A stretch of 64,000 nucleotides of DNA from assembly GCF_037126265.1 (NCBI RefSeq), contig NZ_JAYLLN010000009.1, positions 1 through 64,000 on the forward strand, written 5' to 3'. The notes below the pieces were generated by a model, which searched no databases, was not told the origin of the DNA, and saw nothing but the letters and a program-made list of their open reading frames with translations. Made by a program: the position numbers and the translations under genes. The DNA is from Sphingobacterium tenebrionis. Lineage in GTDB: Bacteria; Bacteroidota; Bacteroidia; Sphingobacteriales; Sphingobacteriaceae. Shown here piece after piece: positions 33,560 to 43,418 of the stretch (its first letter is position 1; each line of letters opens with the position of its first letter).

Positions 33560-33690
33560 CTATAAAGCGTCATTGCTATAAAGCGTCATTGCGAGGAACG
33601 AAGCAATCTTTCGATAAGTGTAAAGATTGCTTCGTTCCTCGCAATGACGTTTAAGTTTCTCTCAATGAGGTTTAAGTTCCTCGCAATGAA
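33560..33690. repeat. Palindromic repeat cluster R3, simple form
   Basis: Two perfect 27-base arms (33584-33610 and 33623-33649) face each other over a 12-base loop. The left arm is CGTCATTGCGAGGAACGAAG plus CAATCTT. A 16-base unit (CTATAAAGCGTCATTG) is tandemly duplicated at 33560-33591 on the left side, and decayed partial copies follow to 33690. The cluster lies between the convergent NTF2-like and surA genes. Confidence 0.92.
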
Positions 33691-33742
33691 GCGTTTTTAT
33701 CTAATGTCTATAATCTAATATCTATTATCTATCATCCCCAAC

Positions 33743-35125
33743 CTAATTCCCGTTCACCGCTACATCCTCCAAATTACTCTTCGAAAAGATCTTCAGCTCA
33801 TCACAAGAACCAAAATCTTCATTGATCTGAACAAACGTAGTCTTTGTTTTCTTCTCAAACCACTCACTCATTTTACGGCGAGTTTTATCCTCTTGCGCAT
33901 AAAACTGAATAGTTGCAAAATCCTGCTCTAAACTTGCGCGGTGTGGCGGAATACGAGTCTTCAAATAATTGAATTTATAACCTATCTTTCCAGTTCTTGG
34001 ATCTTGGTATTGATAGGATTCTGTATATTCTCCAGGTTGGATCGGGTCAATAGCGACAAATACCTCTTTCTCCAAATTCTCCACGGCAATAATCGTCGAA
34101 CGGTTTTCCGATCTAGGATCGATAACCATACCTCCTGTAAACTTCGTTTCTTTATTATCCGAATATCTAGATGCAGCCGCACTAAAGCTCATCTTACCAG
34201 TTTTAACCAAATTCAAAACAGAATCTAACTTGGTTTTCGCGCGATCTAAACTTGCCTGGGTAGGCTGGGTAAGGATCAAGACATGGCGCACATTAACATC
34301 CTCTCCACGGCGTTGTAATACCTGCAAGAAGTGGAATCCATATTCCGTTTCAAATACCGGTGAGATCTCACCCTCTTTTAATTTAAAAGCCATGGCGGAA
34401 AACTCCTTCACATAATTCGTTCTAGGCGCAAAACCCAATTCACCACCTCTTTTTGCAGATTCCTTATCTTCTGAATAAAAACGTGCAACCGTACCGAAAT
34501 CTGTACCATCCAAAACCTGTTGGCGGTATTTCTCTGCACGCTCCTTAAATACATTCTTCTCGTCCTTGGTCAATTCCGGTTCAATGGTGATCTCACCAAT
34601 TTCCACCTGGGTACTGATGTTTGGAACTTCATTTTCTGCCAAGGATTCGAAATATTTTTTAACTTCCAATGGAGTGATCGTGATCTTTTGGATCAAGGAA
34701 CGTTGGAATTTTTGTGCTTTTAATTGTTCCGCAACTACTGGACGCATTTCCTCCTTATACTGTAAGAGCGAACGTTTCAAGAAAGCCTCTACACGCTCCT
34801 GACCACCACCTTGAGCAATCATTCCACGCATACGGGAGTTTAGATCATCATCTACTTCTGATTCGGTTACTTCTACCGAGTCAATGGCCGCTTGTTGAGC
34901 CAATAACTTCGTGATGATCAACTGTTGTAAGAATCTACATTTGATATCCGCAGCAGGTTCCCCACGATTAAGCAGGTATTGGGCGTATTGAGCTTCTACC
35001 TCTGATTGTAGGATTACCCCCGAACCAACAGTAGCCACTACGCGATCAATAAGTTTTTCTTGTGCACTTACCTGTATGGAACATACCGTAAGTATTAATA
35101 TTATAATCTTTGAAAGGTTTTTCAT
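33743..35125 (-). CDS. surA: Periplasmic peptidyl-prolyl isomerase, SurA type
   Basis: A 460-residue outer-membrane-protein chaperone. A signal peptide ends around VSAQ. The SurA N-terminal helical domain (LIDRVVATVGSGVILQSEVE) is followed by two parvulin domains: the first at about residues 170-265 (FYSEDKESAKRGGELGF) and the second at about 275-400 (ASRYSDNKETKFTGGMVID). Bacteroidota genomes usually have several; this one has both parvulin domains. A -7 box lies at 35167-35160. Confidence 0.93.
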   Translation of the reverse strand: MKNLSKIIILILTVCSIQVSAQEKLIDRVVATVGSGVILQSEVEAQYAQYLLNRGEPAADIKCRFLQQLIITKLLAQQAAIDSVEVTESEVDDDLNSRMRGMIAQGGGQERVEAFLKRSLLQYKEEMRPVVAEQLKAQKFQRSLIQKITITPLEVKKYFESLAENEVPNISTQVEIGEITIEPELTKDEKNVFKERAEKYRQQVLDGTDFGTVARFYSEDKESAKRGGELGFAPRTNYVKEFSAMAFKLKEGEISPVFETEYGFHFLQVLQRRGEDVNVRHVLILTQPTQASLDRAKTKLDSVLNLVKTGKMSFSAAASRYSDNKETKFTGGMVIDPRSENRSTIIAVENLEKEVFVAIDPIQPGEYTESYQYQDPRTGKIGYKFNYLKTRIPPHRASLEQDFATIQFYAQEDKTRRKMSEWFEKKTKTTFVQINEDFGSCDELKIFSKSNLEDVAVNGN

Positions 35126-35159
35126 TCTATTTTAACGCGCTATTCCGATAGTCTTTTGG

Positions 35160-35167
35160 CAAAAATA
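35160..35167 (-). promoter_or_regulatory. -7 promoter box for surA
   Basis: TATTTTTG on the minus strand, an exact TAnnTTTG match, 35-42 bases upstream of the surA ATG. Confidence 0.55.
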
Positions 35168-35295
35168 TTAAATATTATGCCTTTTTTAATACATTTACGA
35201 ATGAAATAAAATAATAATCTATTTCAGCCGCTTCTTAATTCCGCTAAAATAGCGAAACAGTCTTACAATAAACTCGATTTAACCATATTTAACAG

Positions 35296-36393
35296 ATGAT
35301 TAAAAGATATTTTTCAGTTGCATTAATCCTTATGACAGTGGTAGTTACAGAAATTAAAGCGCAAAAAATTCCATTATATGTTGGAACTTATACGGAAAAA
35401 GAAGGGAGTAAAGGGATTTATACTTTTTCCTTTGATACCGAAACAGCAGATGTAACGTTGTTGTCGGAGACGGAAACCCCTTCACCATCCTTTATTGCAC
35501 GGAAAAATGAGCTTTTACTGGCTGTAAATGAATTGACCGATGGTAATCAATCGATATCGGCTTTTCAGATAGAAGGGGACAAGTTGAAATTCATCAATAA
35601 ATTGCCCACAACAGGGTCAGCTCCCTGTCATGTATTGTTGGATCCCAAAGGTAAATATGCCATTGTCTCCAACTATTTAGGCGGAACATTGGATATCTAT
35701 GGTATTGATTCTCAAAAGGGTTTATTAGGTCATGAAGGAAATGTAAAATTCGAAGGGTCAGGACCGAATAAAAAGCGCCAGGATGCACCACATATACATT
35801 CCACATTTTTTGGAAAAGACAATCATGTCTATGTTTCTGATTTAGGTTCGGATCAGATCTATGAATTCCAGGTACAGAAGAAAGATGGAAAACATGCCTT
35901 GAATTTAGCATCGATCATTAAAACTCCTGCAGGTGCTGGACCACGCCATCTTGCCTTTCATCCGAAGAAGAAGATAATTTACGCCATTATGGAAATGACA
36001 GCTGATGTGCTGGTCTATGAAAAGGAAAATGATACTTGGGTCGAAAAACAACGATTGAACATGAATGGGGAAGGCTTTTCTGGAAACAGTGGAGCTGCGG
36101 ATATCAAGGTTTCCAAGGATGGTCGATTTGTATATGCTACGGATCGGGTTGATGCGAATAACATTGCTAGCTTTAAGGTGCTTAGAGATGGAAAATTGGA
36201 GAAAATCCAAGTACAATCTGTATTGGGCAAAGGGCCGAGAAACTTTAATTTTTCACCAGATGAAAAGTTTGTGCTCGTTGGAAACCAACTCAGTAATGAA
36301 GTTGTAATCTTCAAAAGGGATAAAAAAACCGGGCTATTAACAGATTCTGGCAAACGCATCAATGCATTTAAACCTGTTTGTTTGATATTTTAA
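35296..36393 (+). CDS. Secreted lactonase/6-phosphogluconolactonase-like beta-propeller
   Basis: A 365-residue seven-bladed propeller of the lactonase family that includes 6-phosphogluconolactonase YbhE/Pgl. A signal peptide ends after EIKAQ. Recognisable motifs include LYVGTYT at the start, GSAPCHVLLDPKG and AGPRHLAFHPKKK in the middle blades, and ATDRVDANNIASF before the last ones, with a final KPVCLIF. Export to the periplasm or surface argues against a cytosolic pentose-phosphate role; the true substrate is unknown. It ends ten bases from the convergent mnhG gene. Confidence 0.85.
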   Translation: MIKRYFSVALILMTVVVTEIKAQKIPLYVGTYTEKEGSKGIYTFSFDTETADVTLLSETETPSPSFIARKNELLLAVNELTDGNQSISAFQIEGDKLKFINKLPTTGSAPCHVLLDPKGKYAIVSNYLGGTLDIYGIDSQKGLLGHEGNVKFEGSGPNKKRQDAPHIHSTFFGKDNHVYVSDLGSDQIYEFQVQKKDGKHALNLASIIKTPAGAGPRHLAFHPKKKIIYAIMEMTADVLVYEKENDTWVEKQRLNMNGEGFSGNSGAADIKVSKDGRFVYATDRVDANNIASFKVLRDGKLEKIQVQSVLGKGPRNFNFSPDEKFVLVGNQLSNEVVIFKRDKKTGLLTDSGKRINAFKPVCLIF

Positions 36394-36402
36394 CCTGATA
36401 TT

Positions 36403-36834
36403 TTAATCCGTGGCATCATCCGAATGCGCGATGTTCTCTTTTGCATGGGGCTGTGCTTTCTCCGGATCACTTTCTAAACAATGTGTTTCCTTGTTGTACA
36501 TCCCTTTAAGTTCATCGACCACCGTGCCTTTCCACAAAGGGGTGCCAGTAAAATAGGCTGCTTTGGCTATCATATGGGCCGCAATAGGGGCAGTTAGAAT
36601 TAAGAAGAAAATAATGGCGATGGATTTGGTAGTTACCGAGACATCTCCAGGGAACATAATAGCCGCACAGATCAACAATAAACCAACCCCTAAGGTGGAG
36701 GCTTTTACCGTTACGGATAGGCGTAGGTAAAAATCAGGCATCCGAAGAACGCCGATAGAGGCAAACAGGATACTCAGTGCACCTACGGTGCTTAATATGG
36801 CTAGAATAATATCAATCATCTTGTTGTTTTTCAA
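36403..36834 (-). CDS. mnhG: Mrp antiporter subunit G
   Basis: A 143-residue subunit with three membrane helices (the GALSILFASIGVLRMPDFY start is typical) and an acidic, polar C-terminal tail from about residue 115. It is the last gene of the seven-gene Mrp operon (A, B, C, D, E, F, G on the minus strand). Its start overlaps the end of mnhF by 23 bases. Subunit G is needed for the complex but does not itself pump. Confidence 0.92.
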   Translation of the reverse strand: MKNNKMIDIILAILSTVGALSILFASIGVLRMPDFYLRLSVTVKASTLGVGLLLICAAIMFPGDVSVTTKSIAIIFFLILTAPIAAHMIAKAAYFTGTPLWKGTVVDELKGMYNKETHCLESDPEKAQPHAKENIAHSDDATD

Positions 36835-37084
36835 TGTAATAAGAAAAGGCGATAGTGCCTAAGAAAGCGATCAGTGCCAATATGATCGCCACATCCAATA
36901 GCACATCCTGTTCCTGTCGGATGCTGTAGACGGTGATGATTCCAATCCCGATGGTAATGATCAGATCCAGCGCGATCACTCGATCCACCACTGTTGGTCC
37001 CTTGAATAATCGGATGAAAACCAAGAGCACCGAGATGGTCAATATCGGAAGAATCACAAAATCAAAATAGGCCTCTAAACTCAT
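36812..37084 (-). CDS. mnhF: Mrp antiporter subunit F
   Basis: A 90-residue three-helix subunit with the motif RLFKGPTVVDRVIALDL that marks MrpF/MnhF. The 23-base overlap with mnhG and 4-base overlap with mnhE show tight translational coupling. Function is assumed from the complete operon. Confidence 0.92.
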   Translation of the reverse strand: MSLEAYFDFVILPILTISVLLVFIRLFKGPTVVDRVIALDLIITIGIGIITVYSIRQEQDVLLDVAIILALIAFLGTIAFSYYIEKQQDD

Positions 37085-37557
37085 CGTAATAAATCTAATA
37101 ATTTACGTTCAACTCCGGTTTTTAATGTTCGGATGAATTGTTCTTCATCCTTCAGGTACATCACATGGATATAAATAGCTTTTTTATCATCGCTGATATC
37201 AATGATCAGGGTGCCTGGCGTTAAGGAGATAAAAGTGGATAACAGGTTGATTTCAAAATCGGTGTTCGCATTGACCGGATAACGAACAATACCGGGTTTG
37301 AAAAAGTATTTTGGTGTAATCACATCATATGCGACCTGGACATTGGCCTTGATTAATTCGTATAGGAAGAAAAAGAAGAAACTGATGATCTTGGGCACCC
37401 GATAAAAATAGCGGACATCCGATTCATTCCGATTCATGATCCATAACACGCCAAATCCCAGGAGGTATCCAAAGATAAAATTAGAATAGAGCATGGATCC
37501 CGTAAGAGCTACCCAAATAAAGGATAGCAACAGGTTCATTAGAAAAAACTTGATCAT
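37081..37557 (-). CDS. mnhE: Mrp antiporter subunit E
   Basis: A 158-residue subunit with two N-terminal helices, a middle segment (FFFFFLYELIKANVQVAYDV) and a cytosolic end containing TPGTLIIDISDD and IYIHVMYL, which is typical of MrpE. It overlaps mnhD by four bases. Confidence 0.92.
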   Translation of the reverse strand: MIKFFLMNLLLSFIWVALTGSMLYSNFIFGYLLGFGVLWIMNRNESDVRYFYRVPKIISFFFFFLYELIKANVQVAYDVITPKYFFKPGIVRYPVNANTDFEINLLSTFISLTPGTLIIDISDDKKAIYIHVMYLKDEEQFIRTLKTGVERKLLDLLR

Positions 37558-39071
37558 TGTTCAAAAACTTTATCGCCCAATACCGTGCGGATATACAGGC
37601 TGGTGTCCAACAATTCGTTCGTTATCTTATCCACCAAGATGATGATGTTTTCTACATTCAGACCAATGTACAAAGTAACACCACACAAAAGGAGGATAGG
37701 TAGTACTAAAAGGATCTTTTTGAATGGTGGCAGATCCACAAATTTATCATCAACTTCTACGCCTTCAGGGGTGTCCTTCCAGAATACATCGGCCCACATT
37801 TTGGCTATGACATACATCGTTACTAAACTTCCTACAATTAAAGCAATGATGAAGAAATATTGTTTTTCTATAAAAGCTTCCTGGAAGAGGTAGATTTTTG
37901 GCCAAAAGCCTGATAATGGCGGAATACCTACCAGTGAAAATAAGACCAAAGCAATAATCAAAGAGATCAGCGGATAATTTTTATACAGACCTCCTAATTT
38001 ATTCATATCCATCGTTCCTCTGATCTGTCGGATGATCCCTGCAATCAGGAACATATTGGTCTTAACAATAATATCGTGGATCAAGTAGAGCACGGTTCCC
38101 ATCAGCGCAATCTTGCTGAACATAGCAATACCACCCAGCATAAATCCGATATGGCAGACGATCAAATAGGAAAACAGCCTTCTGATATTGGTTTTGATCA
38201 ATGCCCCAAAAGCTCCAGTAAGGATCGTTAAAACAGCTAGGACCATAAACAGGTTCCTGGTAAAATCATCTGGTATAAATATCAGACTGAATACACGTAG
38301 AATAGCATAGATACCGACTTTCGTCAATAGACCACCAAAGGTAGCTGCTACTGCGGAAGGTGGGGTATGGTAGGAGGAAGGTAGCCAATAATATAAGGGG
38401 AAGACGGCAGATTTGATACCAAATCCCATGATAAAGAATACCGAGGTGATCCCGACCAAAGCTTTATTGTCAAATTCCCTGATCTTAAGGGAAAGGTCTG
38501 CCATGTTCAAGGAGCCGGTAATACCGTAAAGAATCCCGATACCAGTCAGGAAGAAGGTCGAGGCGAGAATATTCATCGCCATGTATTTTACAGCACCTTC
38601 CAATTGTGCTTTTCGGCCACCCAATGTCATCAGAACAAAGGAAGAAATGATAATGACCTCAAACCAGACATAAAGGTTGAAGATATCGCCGGTCAGGAAG
38701 GCGCCGTTCAATCCCATTAAAAGGAAATGGAAGATCGGGAAGTAACCGTATAACATCCGTTGCCTATTCAGACCGATGGAGGAGAAGATGGAAACCGCGA
38801 AACCTGCAATGGAAGTGAGCAGGACCATGGTGACACTGAGCAGGTCGGCAACAAAGACGATTCCGAATGGTGCTTCCCAATTGGAGGCATTCATATGGAG
38901 CGGTCCTTCGTTATAAACCTTAGCAAACAACCGGATGGCAATCAGAAGTCCGATAAACGCGCCACCCACACTCAAAAAACGCTGAGATATTGTCTTCCGC
39001 CAAGCAATCAATTGAATGATGGCAGTGAACAAATGGATAAAAACAGGGGCTAAAATATGGTTATCGATCAT
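37554..39071 (-). CDS. mnhD: Mrp antiporter subunit D
   Basis: A 505-residue antiporter-like subunit related to NuoL/M/N with about 14 helices. Proton-path residues are in the conserved blocks LYVWFEVIIISSF, GIKSAVFPLYYWLPSSYHTP and LIHDIIVKTNMFL. Subunit D, with A, carries ion translocation in the complex. It overlaps mnhC by four bases. Confidence 0.94.
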   Translation of the reverse strand: MIDNHILAPVFIHLFTAIIQLIAWRKTISQRFLSVGGAFIGLLIAIRLFAKVYNEGPLHMNASNWEAPFGIVFVADLLSVTMVLLTSIAGFAVSIFSSIGLNRQRMLYGYFPIFHFLLMGLNGAFLTGDIFNLYVWFEVIIISSFVLMTLGGRKAQLEGAVKYMAMNILASTFFLTGIGILYGITGSLNMADLSLKIREFDNKALVGITSVFFIMGFGIKSAVFPLYYWLPSSYHTPPSAVAATFGGLLTKVGIYAILRVFSLIFIPDDFTRNLFMVLAVLTILTGAFGALIKTNIRRLFSYLIVCHIGFMLGGIAMFSKIALMGTVLYLIHDIIVKTNMFLIAGIIRQIRGTMDMNKLGGLYKNYPLISLIIALVLFSLVGIPPLSGFWPKIYLFQEAFIEKQYFFIIALIVGSLVTMYVIAKMWADVFWKDTPEGVEVDDKFVDLPPFKKILLVLPILLLCGVTLYIGLNVENIIILVDKITNELLDTSLYIRTVLGDKVFEQ

Positions 39072-39424
39072 ATATCTTCTTCTTCCGGCGTGTTTAAATC
39101 ATCCAAATCATCTGAATTGACCAATGCGTAGACACGTTTCAATAATACGATGGCAAATGCCGTTAATGCGAAACTGATAACAATCGCGGTGAGGATCAAG
39201 GCCTGCGGGATCGGATCAGCATAAATATCCTGAAAAACATTATGGTCGGCATCAATTACTGGTGGTTTTCCTTTGGTAATACTACCCAAAAGGAAAATTA
39301 AAATGTTTGTTCCATTTCCTAGGAGCATGATCCCCAAGAGGAGCTTGACCATACTTCGCCGCAGGATGAGATAGACCCCCGCAGCATACAATAAACCCAA
39401 AACAGCAACAAGTAATAATTCCAT
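39068..39424 (-). CDS. mnhC: Mrp antiporter subunit C
   Basis: A 118-residue subunit of the NuoK type: three helices with the block LLLGIMLLGNGTNILIFLLG and ALILTAIVISFALTAFAIVL. The C-terminal end is acidic. It lies four bases after mnhB and overlaps mnhD by four. Confidence 0.94.
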   Translation of the reverse strand: MELLLVAVLGLLYAAGVYLILRRSMVKLLLGIMLLGNGTNILIFLLGSITKGKPPVIDADHNVFQDIYADPIPQALILTAIVISFALTAFAIVLLKRVYALVNSDDLDDLNTPEEEDI

Positions 39425-39428
39425 ATGA

Positions 39429-39842
39429 TTAGTCCTTGGTTAATGAGATGGTGAACAATATGGTTAAGACGACGCCTACTACGACCAGGTAAACGCCTAG
39501 GTCAAAAAATAAGGCTGAGCCTATCATGCCAATTACGGGTATCTTTTCTTCCCACCAAAGACCGGTCATTGGTGGAAGGCCAAAAAAGGTAGGAAGCACT
39601 ACACTTGTGGCAGAAATGCCCAATCCGATGGGTATCAAGGACAATGGTTTTCTTTTCAATATTTTCATGGTTGCTTCGGTACCATTGGCAAAGCTATGGA
39701 GCACGAAGGCGATGGATGCGACCAAGCCGCCCACAAATCCTCCTCCGGGATAATAATGGCCACGTAGGAGCAAAAAGAAGGAAAATAAGAGTAGGATAGG
39801 CAACAGATATCGTGTTGCGGTCTGTAAAATTATACTGCGCAT
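39429..39842 (-). CDS. mnhB: Mrp antiporter subunit B
   Basis: A 137-residue subunit with four helices. The block LLRGHYYPGGGFVGGLVASI is the family hallmark (DUF4040/MnhB). It lies four bases after the end of mnhA. Confidence 0.94.
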   Translation of the reverse strand: MRSIILQTATRYLLPILLLFSFFLLLRGHYYPGGGFVGGLVASIAFVLHSFANGTEATMKILKRKPLSLIPIGLGISATSVVLPTFFGLPPMTGLWWEEKIPVIGMIGSALFFDLGVYLVVVGVVLTILFTISLTKD

Positions 39843-39846
39843 ATTT

Positions 39847-42159
39847 CTATTCTTTTTCTGATGATTTCAACCTTAATTTTAACAAACTATATACGCCTAA
39901 GGCTGCTATACCAAGAACCACCGTTTCAAACATGGTATCTATACCCCGGAAGTCGGCAAGGATGAGGTTGACAACATTCTTTCCTTTGGCCAAGATATAG
40001 GCATTCTCCCCATAGAAATCACTGGTCTGTGTTTGGATAGGTTCGTATAATACCTTCAATGCAATAATGGATAAAATGGCTCCAAATCCTAATGCAACCA
40101 CGATATCGCGGTATTGCTGTTTAGCGGAGGCTAGATTCAGGAAGCCTGGAAGTTTATAGAGAACCAGTACAAACAATACGGTACTTAAGGTATCAATAGT
40201 AAATTGGGTCATGGCCAGATCCGGTGCACTGTAGAACACATACATCAAACAGATACAGTAACCGATGACACTCATGGAAACTACTGCAGTTAAGCGAGAA
40301 GGGGTGGATACAACGATCAATAATGCCCCAAGGAGGATGACGACCACTGCTACTTCATAGATAGTTAAAGGAGTCAGGTTGTCAAAATCAATTTGAATTG
40401 GCCCGCTCATCCATAATTTATAGATCAGCAATCCCTCAGCAAATAGAATGATCTTCAGGTGGTAAGAGCGTAGATAGCCGTTATGGAATTTGCCCGTATA
40501 CCAAGTGGAAAAACGAATAATATCGTTACTGTATCTTGTTAAAATACTTTGGGAAGATATGGATTGGAATTTTTCTAAAAAGGAGACTTTCTTTTCACTT
40601 GGTTTATTGAATATATATAGTAGGATCCCTAATCCTAGGGTTACTAGGCTAAGTATCAATACGGTATTAAAGGATCCGTGCCAGATGGCTAATTTCAAAT
40701 CTGTTTCAGCACCGAATATGCTGTTTGCAGTTGCCAGGCTCATCCATTTCCCAATAAAACCAGGAAACAACCCGAACAAAAGACCTAGGGTACCTAAGAT
40801 TAATGGTGGAATCCACATGGATTTATAGGGTAAGTGTAGCTTGCTATATTCCTGCGGAAGTTCCCCAGCAAAGGGTTTCCATCCTGCCATAAATCCTGCC
40901 GCTACTAGGCAGGTATTGGTAATAACCGCCAGAATGGTCAAAATTAGCATTAGGTTTTCTTTGCTATGTAAAGTGGCTTCATAGATGAGGTCCTTACCGA
41001 TGAAACCAAAAGTTCCTGGTAGACCGGCACTACTTAAAGCTGCCAGTATACCTGCGATGGCCACCGGCATCAATACCTTTCTTAAGCCGGAAAGCTTAGT
41101 GATGTCCCTTGTGCCAGTTTCATGATCGATAATCCCCGTTACTAAGAACAATGTTGCTTTATAAAGGGCATGGACTAAGATAAATACGGCAGCAGCTATA
41201 ATAGCTTCCCGGGTTCCAACGCCTAAAAGGAATACCAGAATTCCCAATGCCGAGATAGTTGTATAAGCTAAAATAGATTTCAGATCGATCCGGAACAGGG
41301 AATGTATGGCCGCATATAGCATGGTGAATCCCCCTACGATCATGAGTGGATAGGACCAGAGGTCGGTGCCACCTAAGGCAGGAAAGAACCTCGCCAACAG
41401 GTAGATCCCCGCTTTTACCATGGTTGCGGAGTGCAGATAAGCTGAAACTGGTGTTGGAGCTTTCATCGCTCCAGGCAACCAAAAATGGAAAGGGAACTGT
41501 GCGGATTTGGTAAATGCTCCTAAGAATATAAAAAGGAGGATTAATGGATAGAAATCACTGTTAATAATCCTATCCTTATATTCGATCAATTCCGAAATCT
41601 GATAAGTTCCAGCCACATTTCCGAGCAATACCAAACCTGCTAAGAGAAAGAATCCACCCATCCCGGTGATGGTCAACGCTGTCATGGCGCTTTTCCTGGA
41701 ATCCTTATTGTCGTTATTGAATCCGATCAGGAAAAAGGAACTGATACTGGTCAACTCCCAGAAAATAAATAAGAGCAGGATGTTATCCGAAAGGACCAAT
41801 CCCATCATGGCGGTCATGAAAAGGAATAAATAACCGAAGAACCGGTCAAAATAAGGATGTCCTTTGAGGTAGGTTCGCGCATAAAAGAAGATGCCGGTCC
41901 CTATTCCGGTAATCAGCAACATGAACAACATGGAGAGACCATCCAAACGGAAGTCAAAATTAACACCCAGTGTCGGGACCCATTCGATATGTTGGACAAA
42001 GGATGCTCCTGATGCAATTTTCGGGATAAATCCGAGGTAATAGGCAAAGATTCCCGTTGGGATAAGCGGTAATAAAATACTCCATTTGGATTTGAGCCTG
42101 GATCCGAAAGGGATAAGCAAAATGGCGGAAAACAAACCAAGAAGTATAGTAAACAGCAT
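39847..42159 (-). CDS. mnhA: Mrp antiporter subunit A
   Basis: A 770-residue subunit, the first gene of the operon. The N-terminal part is NuoL-like (FWELTSISSFFLIGF, then TKSAQFPFHFWLPGAMKAPT with the proton-path lysine and histidine) and the C-terminal third is the extra MrpA/MBH-like domain, with SAPDLAMTQFTIDTLSTVL. Length is normal for MrpA. The complete A-G set implies a working Na+(Li+,K+)/H+ antiporter for pH and salt balance. It is divergent from the gene at 42304. Confidence 0.95.
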   Translation of the reverse strand: MLFTILLGLFSAILLIPFGSRLKSKWSILLPLIPTGIFAYYLGFIPKIASGASFVQHIEWVPTLGVNFDFRLDGLSMLFMLLITGIGTGIFFYARTYLKGHPYFDRFFGYLFLFMTAMMGLVLSDNILLLFIFWELTSISSFFLIGFNNDNKDSRKSAMTALTITGMGGFFLLAGLVLLGNVAGTYQISELIEYKDRIINSDFYPLILLFIFLGAFTKSAQFPFHFWLPGAMKAPTPVSAYLHSATMVKAGIYLLARFFPALGGTDLWSYPLMIVGGFTMLYAAIHSLFRIDLKSILAYTTISALGILVFLLGVGTREAIIAAAVFILVHALYKATLFLVTGIIDHETGTRDITKLSGLRKVLMPVAIAGILAALSSAGLPGTFGFIGKDLIYEATLHSKENLMLILTILAVITNTCLVAAGFMAGWKPFAGELPQEYSKLHLPYKSMWIPPLILGTLGLLFGLFPGFIGKWMSLATANSIFGAETDLKLAIWHGSFNTVLILSLVTLGLGILLYIFNKPSEKKVSFLEKFQSISSQSILTRYSNDIIRFSTWYTGKFHNGYLRSYHLKIILFAEGLLIYKLWMSGPIQIDFDNLTPLTIYEVAVVVILLGALLIVVSTPSRLTAVVSMSVIGYCICLMYVFYSAPDLAMTQFTIDTLSTVLFVLVLYKLPGFLNLASAKQQYRDIVVALGFGAILSIIALKVLYEPIQTQTSDFYGENAYILAKGKNVVNLILADFRGIDTMFETVVLGIAALGVYSLLKLRLKSSEKE

Positions 42160-42303
42160 GAACTAATTATTAGAAATTTATGGGAATTGGCTAAAAATAA
42201 TAAAAAACTCGCATTTTTCGTCGTTAAATTACGGTTAAACTTGAAAAAAATGTAGTTTTCGTGTGGTTTTATAATTAGCTTTATTTATCAATTACTAATC
42301 AAC

Positions 42304-43383
42304 ATGAATAAAAAACCTATCCTAATTTTGACTCTATTTCTAGGGTTTTTGATGTATAATTTTACGGCTTCAGCACAGCAAGCTTATGTGAAACCAAAAC
42401 TTAGTAACAAAGACTCTTGGTCTTTGGTTTTGATTCCCGATCCGCAATCCTATGTGAAATTTGAACGCAATGTTCCGCTGGTCAATTTAATGACTGCTTG
42501 GATAAAAGAAAATGTAGACTCCTTGAACACGCAGTTTGTGTTATGTACAGGAGATCTGGTGGAGCAAAATGATCTGTTGAATCCTAATGGAAAGGCGGCC
42601 AATCAGACCAGCAAACAACAATGGTCGAATATCCGTGGAGCATTTCAGAAGTTGGATGGGTATGTGCCGTATGTATTGGCAACTGGAAACCACGATTATG
42701 GGCATGTGAGTGCCGAATACCGGTCCACGCAGTATGATCAGTATTTTAGTTCGGATCAAAATGGCTTAAATGCAAAGGCTTTGCGTGAAGTAGGTCCCAA
42801 TTTGAATGGCAATTCCAGCGCGGTAAATGCGGTATATGAGTTTACTACCCCACATCTGAAGAAGATATTGGTGATGGTATTGGAATTTGCACCACGGGAT
42901 ACCGTATTGCAATGGGCTAAATCGGTGGTGGATAAACCGGCATATGCTGAGCATGATGTGATTGTTCTTACGCATGTATTCTTGGATAAAAACAGCAAGC
43001 ATATTGTTAATCAAGGATATAAGATTCAGGATGCTAATTATGGAGCTGCGGTTTTTGAGAAGTTGGTGAAACCTTCTAAGAATATCCGTTTGGTATTTTC
43101 GGGTCATATCGGGGAACCCAATAATTTTGAAGGACATATAGGTTTCCGACAGGATAAGAATGCCGCTGGAAAAACGGTCTCCCAAATGACTTTTAATGCG
43201 CAGGCAATGGGCGGTGGTTGGTTTGGAAACGGTGGCGATGGATGGTTGAGGTATCTGGAGTTCTTGCCTGATGGAAAGACCGTGAAAGTAAAAACCTTTT
43301 CACCTTTGTTTGCAATATCGCCAGCTACCCAATCTTTAGCGTATAAAACAGAGAAAAATCAAGAATTTGAGTTTGAATTGTAG
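42304..43383 (+). CDS. Secreted calcineurin-like metallophosphoesterase
   Basis: A 359-residue protein with a signal peptide (cleavage around ASAQ) and the metallophosphoesterase pattern: LIPDPQSY in place of the first metal motif, LCTGDLVEQND, ATGNHDYG, then LTHVFLD and FSGHIGEP for the last histidines. The first motif has Asp-Pro-Gln in place of the common Asp-x-His, so the metal set may differ. It is probably a periplasmic or secreted phosphatase. The M28 peptidase gene follows with its own promoter box. Confidence 0.85.
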   Translation: MNKKPILILTLFLGFLMYNFTASAQQAYVKPKLSNKDSWSLVLIPDPQSYVKFERNVPLVNLMTAWIKENVDSLNTQFVLCTGDLVEQNDLLNPNGKAANQTSKQQWSNIRGAFQKLDGYVPYVLATGNHDYGHVSAEYRSTQYDQYFSSDQNGLNAKALREVGPNLNGNSSAVNAVYEFTTPHLKKILVMVLEFAPRDTVLQWAKSVVDKPAYAEHDVIVLTHVFLDKNSKHIVNQGYKIQDANYGAAVFEKLVKPSKNIRLVFSGHIGEPNNFEGHIGFRQDKNAAGKTVSQMTFNAQAMGGGWFGNGGDGWLRYLEFLPDGKTVKVKTFSPLFAISPATQSLAYKTEKNQEFEFEL

Positions 43384-43392
43384 TTCTTTTTA

Positions 43393-43400
43393 TACTTTTG
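43393..43400 (+). promoter_or_regulatory. -7 promoter box for the M28 peptidase
   Basis: TACTTTTG, an exact TAnnTTTG match, 18 bases before the ATG at 43419. It falls inside the longest open frame of that gene, which supports the later ATG as the true start. Confidence 0.55.
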
Positions 43401-43418
43401 GGTTTACCAAGCTATATT

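Noticed and set aside
35296..36393. Naming the beta-propeller as pentose-phosphate enzyme pgl
   Set aside because: It has a clear signal peptide, so a cytosolic 6-phosphogluconolactonase role is doubtful.
41159..41482. Minus-strand frame of 107 codons inside mnhA
   Set aside because: It overlaps the NuoL-like core of mnhA in another frame and has no family pattern.
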